Positions 1-8,100 of a DNA stretch of 37,155 nucleotides are shown piece after piece. The stretch comes from Pseudomonas oleovorans subsp. oleovorans (GTDB lineage Bacteria; Pseudomonadota; Gammaproteobacteria; Pseudomonadales; Pseudomonadaceae). The stretch covers positions 1-37,155 of the forward strand of contig NZ_NIUB01000041.1 in the NCBI RefSeq assembly GCF_002197815.1. The letters are read 5' to 3'. How positions within the stretch are numbered: position 1 is the stretch's first letter; every line of letters begins with the position of its first letter. A program made the translations under genes and the position numbers. The notes beneath the pieces were generated by a model. It was not told the DNA's origin. It did no database searches and saw only the letters and a program-made list of their open reading frames with translations.

Positions 1-1
1 T

Positions 2-539
2 ACTCGATCTGGTAGACCGTATGACTGCCGTATCTGTAATCCATGCGCTTGCCCTCCAGCCCCGCATGGTGGCGCTAAAGCTCACCGGCTGAAAGCCGGT
101 GGTTTTAACCTTTCGATGGAAAATAAATACTTCCGATCCATAGGCGGGCAGAGCTGGGTGTTCGCGTACCCCTACAAGAATGGTAAGGGAGAAAAGCAGT
201 ACCGCCGGCTATACCTGTTGGCGGGAACCGCAATCGTGCGTCACAAGCGTCTACCCGGGGCTTACAACCCCTATGATGTGAGGCGCTGAGGGTTCAACGG
301 ATGCAGCACAAGCTGCGTTATCGGGGGCAAATACTCAGTATTTTCCGCAGACAAAAGGGGCTTTGTGCCCTTTGCGGGCAAGCGGTGAGTAAGGAAACGG
401 GCTGGCACGATCACCACGTTATCAGGCGTGTGGACGGCGGCTCGGATACTTTACGTATCGCACACTGCTTCATCCCAACTGCCATGCGCTGGCTCATAGT
501 CGGCAAAAAGATACACCTCTACGGTTTAGTGGTTTATAG
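2..539 (+). pseudogene. Group II intron reverse transcriptase/maturase, C-terminal remnant with HNH domain
   Basis: Frame 2 is open from the window edge to the TGA at 287-289 and contains the maturase (domain X) signature KYFRSIGGQSWVF and then NPYDV. The reading then continues in frame 1 (about 280-450) with an HNH half-site, CALCGQ...GWHDHHVIRR, and in a third frame (about 455-539) with LLHPNCHALAHS, which completes the HNH motif. Family members read straight through these segments, so two single-base losses, near 278 and near 453, break the gene. This is seen directly by comparing frames. The short 105-codon ORF starting at 301 is therefore a piece of this protein and not an independent gene. 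Reverse transcriptase domains would lie left of the window. Confidence 0.8.
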
Positions 540-602
540 CTGTAGAATCCGACGCAACACTTCGTACGTTGCCGGCCAAGCTACTTGGTTTTTCGTAAGC
601 TT

Positions 603-636
603 GAGCCGTATGCGGTGAAAGCCGCACGTACGGTTC
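603..636 (+). ncRNA. Group II intron domain V catalytic hairpin
   Basis: This is a 34-nt hairpin with an internal bulge and a GAAA tetraloop. The stem ends are GAGCCGTATGCGG and CCGCACGTACGGTTC. It matches the near-invariant domain V of bacterial ORF-encoding group II introns. No mutation is visible in the stem. Confidence 0.9.
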
Positions 637-707
637 TTAGGGGGGGATGAGCCAGCAATGGCCTATCCCTACCCGACTTATCCCCTAAGCCTCAAGGTAA
701 CCCCACG

Positions 708-1292
708 ATGTCCTTCGCTGAGCAACTGTCCCGCCTGCAAGCCTTTCTCGATGCCGATGAGCTGCACGAAGAGGCGTTGGACTACGTGGCCGCCCACGGT
801 TACCTGACCGCCCTGGCCATCTGCCCGGATCAGGTACCGGAGCGTGAGTGGATCGACGCGCTGTTCGCCGAACCGCCGCACTACCGCAGCGATGCCGAAC
901 GCGAAGAGATCGAGAGCACGCTGATTCACCTGAAAGCCCATATCGCGCGTCAACTGGCCGGTGAGGAAGAGCCGGAGCTGCCGTGCGATCTGGACCTCGG
1001 CGAAGAACCGGATGACTCCGACCTGCGCGGCTGGTGCATCGGCTTCATGGAAGGCGTGTTCCTGCGTGAAGCCGTGTGGTTCGAGGATGCCGAAGACGAA
1101 GTCAGCGAGTTGCTGCTGCCGATCATGGTCGGCTCCGGTCTGTTCGACGAACAGACCGAGTTCGCCGAGATCGCTCGCGACCGCGACCTGGTGGACAGCA
1201 TGATCGACCAGATTCCCGAGCTACTGACCGCTCTCTTCCTGCTGTGCCAGGCTCCGGAAGAAAAACCCGCACTGCTCAAGCCTCGCCACTGA
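708..1292 (+). CDS. YecA/UPF0149 family protein
   Basis: A 194-aa acidic, helical protein matching the UPF0149 (YecA/YgfB) family: it begins with SFAEQLSRLQAFL, contains the characteristic GWCIGFMEGV segment near residues 105-115, and ends without the zinc-binding SEC-C tail found in some YecA proteins. The molecular role of the family is poorly defined. Start ATG 708 is preceded by AAGG at suitable distance (ctcaaggtaaccccacg). It lies only 30 bp after the presumed end of the group II intron, so the intron must separate the gene from its native upstream promoter or leader. A GC-rich hairpin and then the DUF454 gene follow in the same direction. Confidence 0.8.
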   Translation: MSFAEQLSRLQAFLDADELHEEALDYVAAHGYLTALAICPDQVPEREWIDALFAEPPHYRSDAEREEIESTLIHLKAHIARQLAGEEEPELPCDLDLGEEPDDSDLRGWCIGFMEGVFLREAVWFEDAEDEVSELLLPIMVGSGLFDEQTEFAEIARDRDLVDSMIDQIPELLTALFLLCQAPEEKPALLKPRH

Positions 1293-1299
1293 CCCCATG

Positions 1300-1320
1300 A
1301 GCCGGGGCTCGCCCCCGGCT
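1300..1320 (+). other. GC-rich hairpin between yecA-like and DUF454 genes
   Basis: Perfect 8-bp stem AGCCGGGG / CCCCGGCT with a 5-nt loop, placed in the 45-bp gap between two co-directional genes. There is no T-run, so it is not a convincing intrinsic terminator. It may modulate readthrough or mRNA stability (inference). Confidence 0.4.
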
Positions 1321-1337
1321 GCCGCCAAGACCCGCCC

Positions 1338-1736
1338 ATGCCGCGTGACATCCAGCCAAGCCGCCATCGCAGTGTCCGTTACATGCTGCTAGCGATTGGC
1401 TGGTTAAGCGTGGCACTCGGGGTCATCGGCATCTTCCTGCCCGTACTGCCGACCACGCCATTCCTGCTCCTGGCGGCGGCCTGTTTCGTGCGCAGCTCAC
1501 GGCGCTTCTACCTCTGGCTGGTCACCCACCCGCGCCTGGGGCCATGGATTCGCGACTACCTCGAAGGCCAGGGCATCCCGCTCAAGGGCAAGGTCTATGC
1601 CCTGGTGCTGATGTGGGTCAGCATAAGCTTCTCCTGCTATCTGGTGCCCATGCCCTGGGCGCGCGCGTTCATGCTCAGCAGTGCGGTGCTGGTCAGCCTG
1701 TATATCCTCAAGCAGAAGACCCTGCCCAATCCCTGA
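1338..1736 (+). CDS. YbaN/DUF454 family inner-membrane protein
   Basis: A 132-aa protein with the DUF454 (YbaN) layout. The first hydrophobic segment (about residues 14-38) holds the family hallmark GVIGIFLPVLPTTPFLLLA, followed by CFVRSSRRFYLWL, a conserved HPRLGPWIRDY stretch (about 57-68) and a pair of hydrophobic segments near the C-terminus (about 85-125). The family is small, integral to the inner membrane and of unknown function. Start ATG 1338 has only a weak upstream Shine-Dalgarno, so translation may depend partly on the preceding yecA-like gene 45 bp upstream. The product ends at TGA 1734-1736. Confidence 0.8.
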   Translation: MPRDIQPSRHRSVRYMLLAIGWLSVALGVIGIFLPVLPTTPFLLLAAACFVRSSRRFYLWLVTHPRLGPWIRDYLEGQGIPLKGKVYALVLMWVSISFSCYLVPMPWARAFMLSSAVLVSLYILKQKTLPNP

Positions 1737-1773
1737 GCGCTCTGCGCAGCACGGATGCTATCTAGCAAACCAG

Positions 1774-1793
1774 CGCCCCGGATTGCATCCTGG
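1774..1793. repeat. REP-like fragment, family A (CCGGATTGCATCC core)
   Basis: Single copy of the CCCGGATTGCATCC core that recurs as inverted pairs at 17131-17200, 33254-33312, 33443-33503 and 36960-37019. Here only one arm is well preserved. The 180-bp gap from 1737 to 1916 otherwise holds no gene and no confident promoter. Confidence 0.5.
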
Positions 1794-1916
1794 CTGCGGG
1801 AGCCAGTCACTTCCTCGACAAGCTTTTGACGCTGCCTTCTTACTCTGACGATGCGGCCGGCAAAAAGCCGATACTTCACCTAGACTCTGCCAATCGAGCC
1901 AGGAGACCACGACCCC

Positions 1917-2597
1917 ATGCGACAGCTGCGCGTTCAGGGATGGCGGTGGCGGCTGCTGATCCTGTGGATCGGCGGCGGGCTGCTGGCCGCGCTGGCAGTA
2001 GCCGATTGGGACTTTGCCGTGATCGTGAAGAATGCGGAAAACCGCTACGGCAACCTCGGCCCTGCACGAAAACGCATTCTCGACTGGGAAGAGTTGCTCA
2101 AGAGCAGCGCCAGCCTGAACGAGGCGGACAAGCTCAACGAGGTCAATCGCTTCTTCAACCGCACCATCCGCTTCGTCGATGACATCCAGCTCTGGCGCGA
2201 GAACGACTACTGGGCCACGCCGGTAGAAATGCTGGTCAAGGGCGCAGGCGACTGCGAGGACTACTCCATCGCCAAGTACTTCACCCTGCGCCGCCTCGGT
2301 ATCCCCAGCGAGAAGCTGCGCATCACCTACGTCAAGGCACTGAATTACAACCAGGCGCACATGGTGCTGACCTACTACTCCAGCCCCACTGCCGAGCCGT
2401 TGGTACTGGATAACCTGATCAACGACATCCGCCCTGCCTCACAACGCAACGACCTGCTGCCGGTGTACGCCTTCAATGCCGAAGGCCTCTACCTGCCCGG
2501 TTCGAACACGCGCAAGAGCGACTCCAAGAAGCTCTCGCGCTGGCAGGACATCCTGAAAAAAATGCGCGCGGAGGGCTTCGCCATCGGCGAAGGCTAG
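1917..2597 (+). CDS. lapG: LapG, periplasmic transglutaminase-like cysteine protease
   Basis: A 226-aa bacterial transglutaminase-like cysteine peptidase. An N-terminal hydrophobic segment (about residues 11-29) directs export to the periplasm. The catalytic triad is visible as Cys113 (GAGDCEDYS), His148 (NQAHMVL) and Asp165 (LVLDN). Known LapG proteins cut the adhesin LapA just after its N-terminal retention module at a TAAG-type site, releasing it from the cell surface. LapG is held inactive by LapD when c-di-GMP is high, and calcium is required. The adhesin encoded at 5143-11690 carries a matching TAAG motif. lapD follows after 12 bp, so the two form an operon. The start is supported by AGGAG upstream (ccaggagaccacgacccc). 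Confidence 0.95.
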   Translation: MRQLRVQGWRWRLLILWIGGGLLAALAVADWDFAVIVKNAENRYGNLGPARKRILDWEELLKSSASLNEADKLNEVNRFFNRTIRFVDDIQLWRENDYWATPVEMLVKGAGDCEDYSIAKYFTLRRLGIPSEKLRITYVKALNYNQAHMVLTYYSSPTAEPLVLDNLINDIRPASQRNDLLPVYAFNAEGLYLPGSNTRKSDSKKLSRWQDILKKMRAEGFAIGEG

Positions 2598-2609
2598 GAG
2601 GAAAGAGGA

Positions 2610-4556
2610 ATGTCCCTACTCAAGCAACTGTTTCTCGCCATCTGCCTGTTTCTGGTGATGGCTTTCACCGGCAGCTTCATCGTCGGGGTGGAGAGCTCAC
2701 GCGAACAGTTGATCAGCCAGCTGCGCTCGCACGCCCAGGACGCCGCCACGGCGCTGGGGCTGTCGATGACGCCGCACGTGGACGACCCGGCGATGATCGA
2801 GCTGATGGTCAGCTCGATCTTCGACAGCGGCTACTTCGCCAGCATCCGCGTGGTGCGCATTGCCGACGACAGCGTGATCGTCGAACGCAGCACCGAGATC
2901 AGGCCCGAGAACGTGCCCGGCTGGTTCGTCGACCTGGTCGATCTGCAGCCCCAGGGTGGCGATGCGCTGATCATGCGTGGCTGGGAGCAGGCCGCAAGGG
3001 TCGAGGTGCTCAGCCATCCGCAGTTCGCCCTGGCCAAACTGTGGGACAGCGCCCTCGGCAGCCTGTTCTGGCTGCTGCTGTGTGGCCTGGTCAGTGCCGT
3101 GCTCGGTGGCTGGCTGCTGCGTACCCAGCTGCGGCCGCTGGACAACATGGTGCAGCAGGCGCAGGCCATCAGCCGCCGCGAATTTCTCACCCTGCCCCGT
3201 GTGCCACGCACGCCAGAGCTCAAGCGGGTGGTGCTGGCCATGAACCAGATGGTCGACAAGCTCAAGACCCTGTTCGCCGAAGAGGCCGCACGCAGCGAGA
3301 AACTACGCGAGGAGGCCTATCAGGACAGCCTCACCGGCCTGGCCAACAGCCGCCAGTTCGACATACGCCTGAGCAACCAGTTGGTGATCAACGAGCAGCA
3401 TCCGGATGGCTACCTGTTGCTGCTGCGCCTCAACGACCTGGGCGGCCTCAACCAGCGTCTCGGCGGCCAGCGAACCGACGCACTGATTGCCGCGCTGGGC
3501 GATCAACTCAAACAACTGCTGGCGTTACCGGGGCGCAGCCAATGGCTGGCCTCACGCAACCGCGGCGGCGAGTTCACGCTGCTTGCACCCGGCCTCAATG
3601 GCGAAGACGCAGAGCGCCTGGCCAGCGAGCTCAGCGAAGCCCTGAACAGCCTGAAGCAGACCGGTGCCAGTGACTGCGATCCCGTTGCCCACATTGGTAT
3701 TGCCGCCTTTCGCCCCGGCGAACAGAGCGCGGCAGTGCTGAGTCGCGCCGATCAGGCTCTGGCTCAGGCACAGAGCAACACCGACAGGTGCTGGGAACGC
3801 CTCGACGACTTCACCACCCAGACCACTCAGGGCTTGCATGACTGGCGCAGCTGGATCGACGATGCGCTGAGCCTGGGCAGATTGCAGTTGTATTTCCAGC
3901 CTGTAGCCGAATGCGCGACGGGCAGGTTCATGCAGCACAAGATCCTCGCACGCCTGCTCGATCCAGCCGGCGAAGCCATCACGGCCGGCCGCTTCCTGCC
4001 CTGGATCGAGCGCCTGGGCTGGGCCGCGCGCTTCGATCTGGCGATGATCGAACACAGCCTGGCCCACCTGGCGCAACATCCTCACCCACTGGCCCTGAGC
4101 CTGTCCGCCGCGACCCTGCGTAATCAACAGGACAAAGCGCGCCTGCTGGATACGCTGAACAGGCACAAAGACGTAGCGCACCTGATGACGCTGGAAATCG
4201 ATGAACGCCACCTACCGCCACCCGCCGAGCTGGAGGCGCTGAGCCAGTCGATTCGTGAGGCGGGTTTCAACCTGGGCCTGCAGCATTTTGGTGGGCGCTT
4301 CAGCCTGATTGGCAATCTCACCCACCTGGGCCTGGCGTACCTGAAAATCGATGGCACCTACATCCGCGCCATCGATCAGGAGAGCGACAAGCGGCTATTC
4401 ATCGAAGCGATCTTCCGCGCCACCAACAGCATCGACCTGCCGTTGATCGCCGAGATGGTGGAAACCGAAGAGGAACTCGCAGTGCTGACCGAACTGGGCA
4501 TCCACGGCGCCATGGGCCGTCTGATCGGCGCACCGGCGCCGTGGGGCAAGCAATAG
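2610..4556 (+). CDS. lapD: LapD, inside-out c-di-GMP receptor controlling LapG
   Basis: A 648-aa inner-membrane protein. TM1 spans about residues 7-27, a periplasmic LapD/MoxY-type sensor domain about 28-148, TM2 about 149-170, HAMP about 171-222, degenerate GGDEF about 235-395 and degenerate EAL about 410-645. The GGDEF motif reads RGGEF (318-322) and the EAL position reads KILARL (444-449), so both enzymatic sites look dead, as in characterised LapD. In that system the EAL domain binds c-di-GMP and the signal passes outwards so the periplasmic domain sequesters LapG. When c-di-GMP falls, LapG is freed. A strong Shine-Dalgarno (AGGAGGAAAGAGGA) precedes ATG 2610, and the gene lies directly after lapG. 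Confidence 0.95.
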   Translation: MSLLKQLFLAICLFLVMAFTGSFIVGVESSREQLISQLRSHAQDAATALGLSMTPHVDDPAMIELMVSSIFDSGYFASIRVVRIADDSVIVERSTEIRPENVPGWFVDLVDLQPQGGDALIMRGWEQAARVEVLSHPQFALAKLWDSALGSLFWLLLCGLVSAVLGGWLLRTQLRPLDNMVQQAQAISRREFLTLPRVPRTPELKRVVLAMNQMVDKLKTLFAEEAARSEKLREEAYQDSLTGLANSRQFDIRLSNQLVINEQHPDGYLLLLRLNDLGGLNQRLGGQRTDALIAALGDQLKQLLALPGRSQWLASRNRGGEFTLLAPGLNGEDAERLASELSEALNSLKQTGASDCDPVAHIGIAAFRPGEQSAAVLSRADQALAQAQSNTDRCWERLDDFTTQTTQGLHDWRSWIDDALSLGRLQLYFQPVAECATGRFMQHKILARLLDPAGEAITAGRFLPWIERLGWAARFDLAMIEHSLAHLAQHPHPLALSLSAATLRNQQDKARLLDTLNRHKDVAHLMTLEIDERHLPPPAELEALSQSIREAGFNLGLQHFGGRFSLIGNLTHLGLAYLKIDGTYIRAIDQESDKRLFIEAIFRATNSIDLPLIAEMVETEEELAVLTELGIHGAMGRLIGAPAPWGKQ

Positions 4557-4638
4557 CTGCAGGAGCCCCTACCGGGGGTAGTTTCTGAAAATTACGGTTG
4601 GCGCACCGGCCGCTTCGCCGCGGGGCGCGGCTCCTACA
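4557..4638. repeat. REP-like inverted pair, family B (GGAGC...GCTCCTAC)
   Basis: Imperfect inverted repeat: GCAGGAGCCCC on the left, GGGGCGCGGCTCCTAC on the right. It sits between the convergent ends of lapD and the small minus-strand gene. It resembles the pairs at 33352-33424 and 35610-35678. It may serve as a bidirectional transcript end, although no T-run is present. Confidence 0.55.
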
Positions 4639-4649
4639 AAGGCGGGGTT

Positions 4650-4991
4650 CTAAACCAGATTGTGTTCGTCGTCGCCGAGCAGGCCGCTCAGGCCCTCGAT
4701 CTCGGCTCGCGCGATGGCACGCTGGTCGAGCTTCTGCCGCGCCGCTTCGGGCAGGTCGGTGTAGCGGATCACGCCGCGCTCTACAAGCACGCTGACTACG
4801 TCTTCCAGCACGCGCACGAGCTCCAGGTCGGACTGCTTGAGGCTGTCCAGACGCGCCTTGACCTCCTCCTTGGCCTCCAGCCAGGCCTGCAACTCGTCGC
4901 TCTCGACCGCCAGGTTTTCCGTCATACCCTCAAAGGGCTCATGTTCGACTCGCAACAAACGCCCGGCCGCGTCGCGCTGTACGTAAACCAT
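4650..4991 (-). CDS. Small conserved pseudomonad protein ('tryptophan synthase subunit beta-like')
   Basis: A 113-aa protein beginning MVYVQRDAAGRLLRVEHEPFE, followed by a charged helical centre (SLKQSDLELVRVLEDVVSVLVERGVIRYTDLPEAARQKL). It matches a short family common in Pseudomonas that databases often call 'tryptophan synthase subunit beta like'. It lacks every PLP-binding feature of TrpB, so that name should not be read as a function. The start at 4991 is chosen over the codon at 5006 because GGAGG lies 5 bp upstream of it. It lies downstream of the adhesin in the same direction but is separated from it by an intrinsic terminator (5014-5048), so it is probably transcribed separately or by readthrough. 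Confidence 0.7.
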   Translation of the reverse strand: MVYVQRDAAGRLLRVEHEPFEGMTENLAVESDELQAWLEAKEEVKARLDSLKQSDLELVRVLEDVVSVLVERGVIRYTDLPEAARQKLDQRAIARAEIEGLSGLLGDDEHNLV

Positions 4992-5013
4992 CGCTGCCTC
5001 CAGCAAACGCCAT

Positions 5014-5048
5014 AAAAAAGCCCACCACCCGAAACGGGTAGCGGGCTT
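5014..5048 (-). terminator. Intrinsic terminator for the adhesin transcript
   Basis: Read on the minus strand: hairpin AAGCCC...CCCG-TTT-CGGG...GGGCTT with two internal mismatches, followed directly by a T-run (TTTTTTATG). It begins about 95 bp after the adhesin stop codon and ends just before the Shine-Dalgarno of the next minus-strand gene. Confidence 0.8.
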
Positions 5049-5142
5049 ACTCTAGTTGAGTACTTCAGCTAAGGAAACTCTGATAAGCATTTCCTTTTGC
5101 CTGAGGGACCGCCAGCGCAGCGCTGACAGCCTCCCTCACATC

Positions 5143-8100
5143 TCAGGCGACCAGCTGATTCTGGTCCAGCATGCCCTGGATGATATCTGCAGTATTGCCA
5201 CCGGAAAGGATGGTGTTCTCCAGGGTGATGGTCTGATCCACCGGCGCGCCACCACCGGCGCTGGCGATGTTGATCACCGTACTACCCGGATCGCTGACGA
5301 AGTCGAAGCTCAGGTACTGGGTCAACACGTCGGCACTGGCGGGGCCATCGATACCCTGCAGCAACTGAGATAGATCCAACTTGTCGTCATCCAGGTCGAA
5401 GTCCTTGACGATATCGTGGTAGTTGCCGCCGCGATCCCCCGCATTCCAGACGAAGGTATCGTTGCCGCTACCGCCGAACAGCACATCGTTGCCGGCGCCA
5501 CCGATCAGGATGTCATCACCGCCCTGGCCGAACAGCCAGTCGTTGCCGGCACCACCTTCGAGCCTGTCATTGCCTCCGACACCCGGTACCGATGCCCCCA
5601 GTTTTTCGGCATTCAGACGAATGAAGTCCATGACCTGCGCCTGAGTCGGGGTTGCTCCCAGAGTGGTCGTCAGATGATCGACCAGCACCTGGTAACCCGG
5701 CGCCTTACCGGCGTCTATCCATAGCGTGTTGAGCGAGTCACCGAACAGGTAGTCGTCGCCGGTACCGGCCACCAGATGATCGTCGCCCAGGCCGGCATAG
5801 CCACCATCGGTGACACTGCCGGGATCAAGCACGGCGAAGAGCTGGCTCGGCGTGGTGACGATCTGCGGCTCGCCTACCGCACCGTTGATGGTATTGCCGC
5901 CAAACGACAGCGACCCCTGCCCCGTGACATCGGTATTGTCGAAGAAACGCAGCACGTTACTGTTGACCCCGGTACCGATGCCAATGGCATGCACCTCGGC
6001 GCGAGCCATCAAGGTCGTTGCATCATCCAGAGCCCGGTTGACGTCATTGAAGTTCACCGTGCTGCCACTATTGCTGTTGTCGCCGTTGTAGGTGGTCGGA
6101 TCGCCGTCGGTAAGGAAGTAGGCGAGATTCTTGTAGCCGTTGGCGTCCACACCACCGAACCAGGCATTGGTCTGCTGCATCGCCGCCTCGTAGTTGGTGG
6201 CCCCGGAAGCAGTCAGCGCCATCAGCACGTTGTTCGGTGCAGCCAGGGCCGCCTGGATCTGCGCCAGGGTGCCACTGAGCAGCAGGCTGGAGCTGGACGA
6301 GAACGAAATCAGTGCGATGTTGATCTGCCCGGTATGGGTACCGAGTTTGCCAATGAAGGCATTGACCGCATCCTTGAGCAACGCCAGACGGCTGCTGTAT
6401 CCCCCTGGCCATCCGGGTCACTGCTCATGCTGCCGGAACGATCGAGGATCAAGGCGATGTTGTAGTTCTCTGCGGGTTTGATCACCGGCGGCTTAGCGCC
6501 TCCCAGATCACCCACCAGCACGTCGTTGCCGAAAGTCCCTTCGATAGCCCCTTTGCCATCGTCGTACTGACTGGGCACATGATGGGGCACGCTGGAGTTC
6601 GGCGTGTCATCAGCATTGCTGCCGACTACAAGCACCGACTGGTCGCCACGGATGCAGATATCCAGATCGGCCGAGGCACGGTCGCCATCGCCGTCGCTCA
6701 CAACGTAGGTAAAGCTCTGCGTCAACTGCCCGCCGGGGCCGAAGCTCAGGTTGCCTTTCGCGGCAAAGTCGAACTGCCCGACCTTGTCGCCATCCAGGTG
6801 AATCTTCAACGTCCCGGTTGCGGTGTTGAGGGTCAGCTCGGCCGTTGCAGCATTGAAGCTCCAGGTGGTCGAACCTGCCCCGCTCACCTCGATGCCGTTG
6901 CCGGCGTCGTTGAGGCTGAAGGTCTGGCCATCGACGCTGACCGACTCGATACGCCCGAGACCGTCGGCGCCCAGGTTGTCATTGGCCAGAACGTCGCCGG
7001 AGACACTGCCGCCAAGGTCAGCCAGATCCAGCAGGGTTGCGGACAAGCTGGCAGGCGTGCTGTTGATCACCAAACCATCACTGGAAATCTGCCCCATGAA
7101 GGAGCCCGTGAAGTTGATGCCCACGGGGTGCGCCGTGAAACTGTTGGTGGCGCTGTTGTGATCACCATCGATGTTGCCGATGAAGTTCGTCCAGTTGTTG
7201 GCGATCCAGGTGGTCAGCGTCGCGCCCTGCGCTCCGACGGTGGGCTCACCATCGGAGATGAAGTACAGCTTGTGCTGCTGTGCCGGATCGGCGTCCGGAG
7301 CCATGATGTCGCTGGTGATTTGCGTCTTGGCCGCGCTCAGGGCTTGCTCGTAGTTGGTGAAACCACTGGCGCTAAGGCCGTTGACCGCCGTGAGCAGAGC
7401 CGTGTAGCCCGGATCACCCACCGAGCTGAAGGTGAAGTCGCCGATTTCTGCGGCGCCCGAGTTGAAGGTGATCAGGTTGACGTGCACCGGAGCAGAGAGA
7501 CCGGCATAACCCTGGGCCAGGTCGATCACCGCCTGCTTGAGCGCGGCCAGCTTGGCGCCGGCCATGCTCAACGAGACGTCCAGCACCAGGGTCAGGTTCA
7601 CCAGCGGTGGCGCGGCCTGCACGATGCAGTCGGGCTTGTCGCTGGCGGCGATGGGCACGTCATCCTGCACGTCGATCACCAACGTCCCTGCCGGGAAGCC
7701 GGCGGGTAACGGGTCGCCATCACCATCGGTCGCCTGCAGCATCTTGGAGAAATCGATAGGCTGTCCTGCGGTACCCAGGGTTTCACCATCGTTGCCATCG
7801 CCCAGCGGATGATCCAGCGGGCCTTTTAGCTCGAAGCGATAACTGCCGTCAGCCCCCACCTCGAAGCTGAATACCGGATAGCCGTCGACCCCCGCCACCT
7901 CACCGATCAGGGTGGAATTGACCAACTGGTCGCCATCCCATTCGTACTCGACTCGGTAGCTCAGTTCGACGCCACCGGAGCTGAGCTGCTGCGCCAGCAT
8001 AGACGCCACATCACCGGTCAGACTGAAGACTCCCGGCCCATCGGCGCCGAAATTGACCAGCGTATGAAGAGTGCCTGCACTTCCCTCGGCCACCAGTGTC

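Larger units (their letters stand above)
1..677 (+). mobile_element. Group II intron, 3' remnant (window edge cuts its 5' part)
   Basis: The right end carries a textbook 34-nt domain V hairpin (603-636, beginning GAGCCG, GAAA tetraloop, ending CGGTTC) followed by a domain VI-like stem (about 638-677) ending CTACCCGAC. Upstream lies the C-terminal end of a maturase with an HNH domain. I place the intron 3' end at about 677 because bacterial group II introns end in AY shortly after the CTACCC stretch. The next gene starts only 30 bp downstream, so the element sits in the 5' region of the yecA-like gene. The encoded maturase is frame-broken, so the copy looks immobile on its own, although domain V is intact and splicing in trans cannot be excluded. 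The 5' part lies outside the window. Confidence 0.85.

Noticed and set aside
301..618. 105-aa HNH ORF as a separate endonuclease gene
   Set aside because: It is the middle piece of the broken intron maturase; its last third is out-of-frame sequence, and the true HNH end is read in another frame.
1826..1860. Sigma70 promoter for lapG starting at TTGACG (1826-1831)
   Set aside because: No -10 box of acceptable quality lies 16-18 bp downstream.
4650..4991. Functional tryptophan synthase beta subunit
   Set aside because: At 113 aa it lacks all TrpB catalytic and PLP-binding features. The name is inherited from database annotation only.
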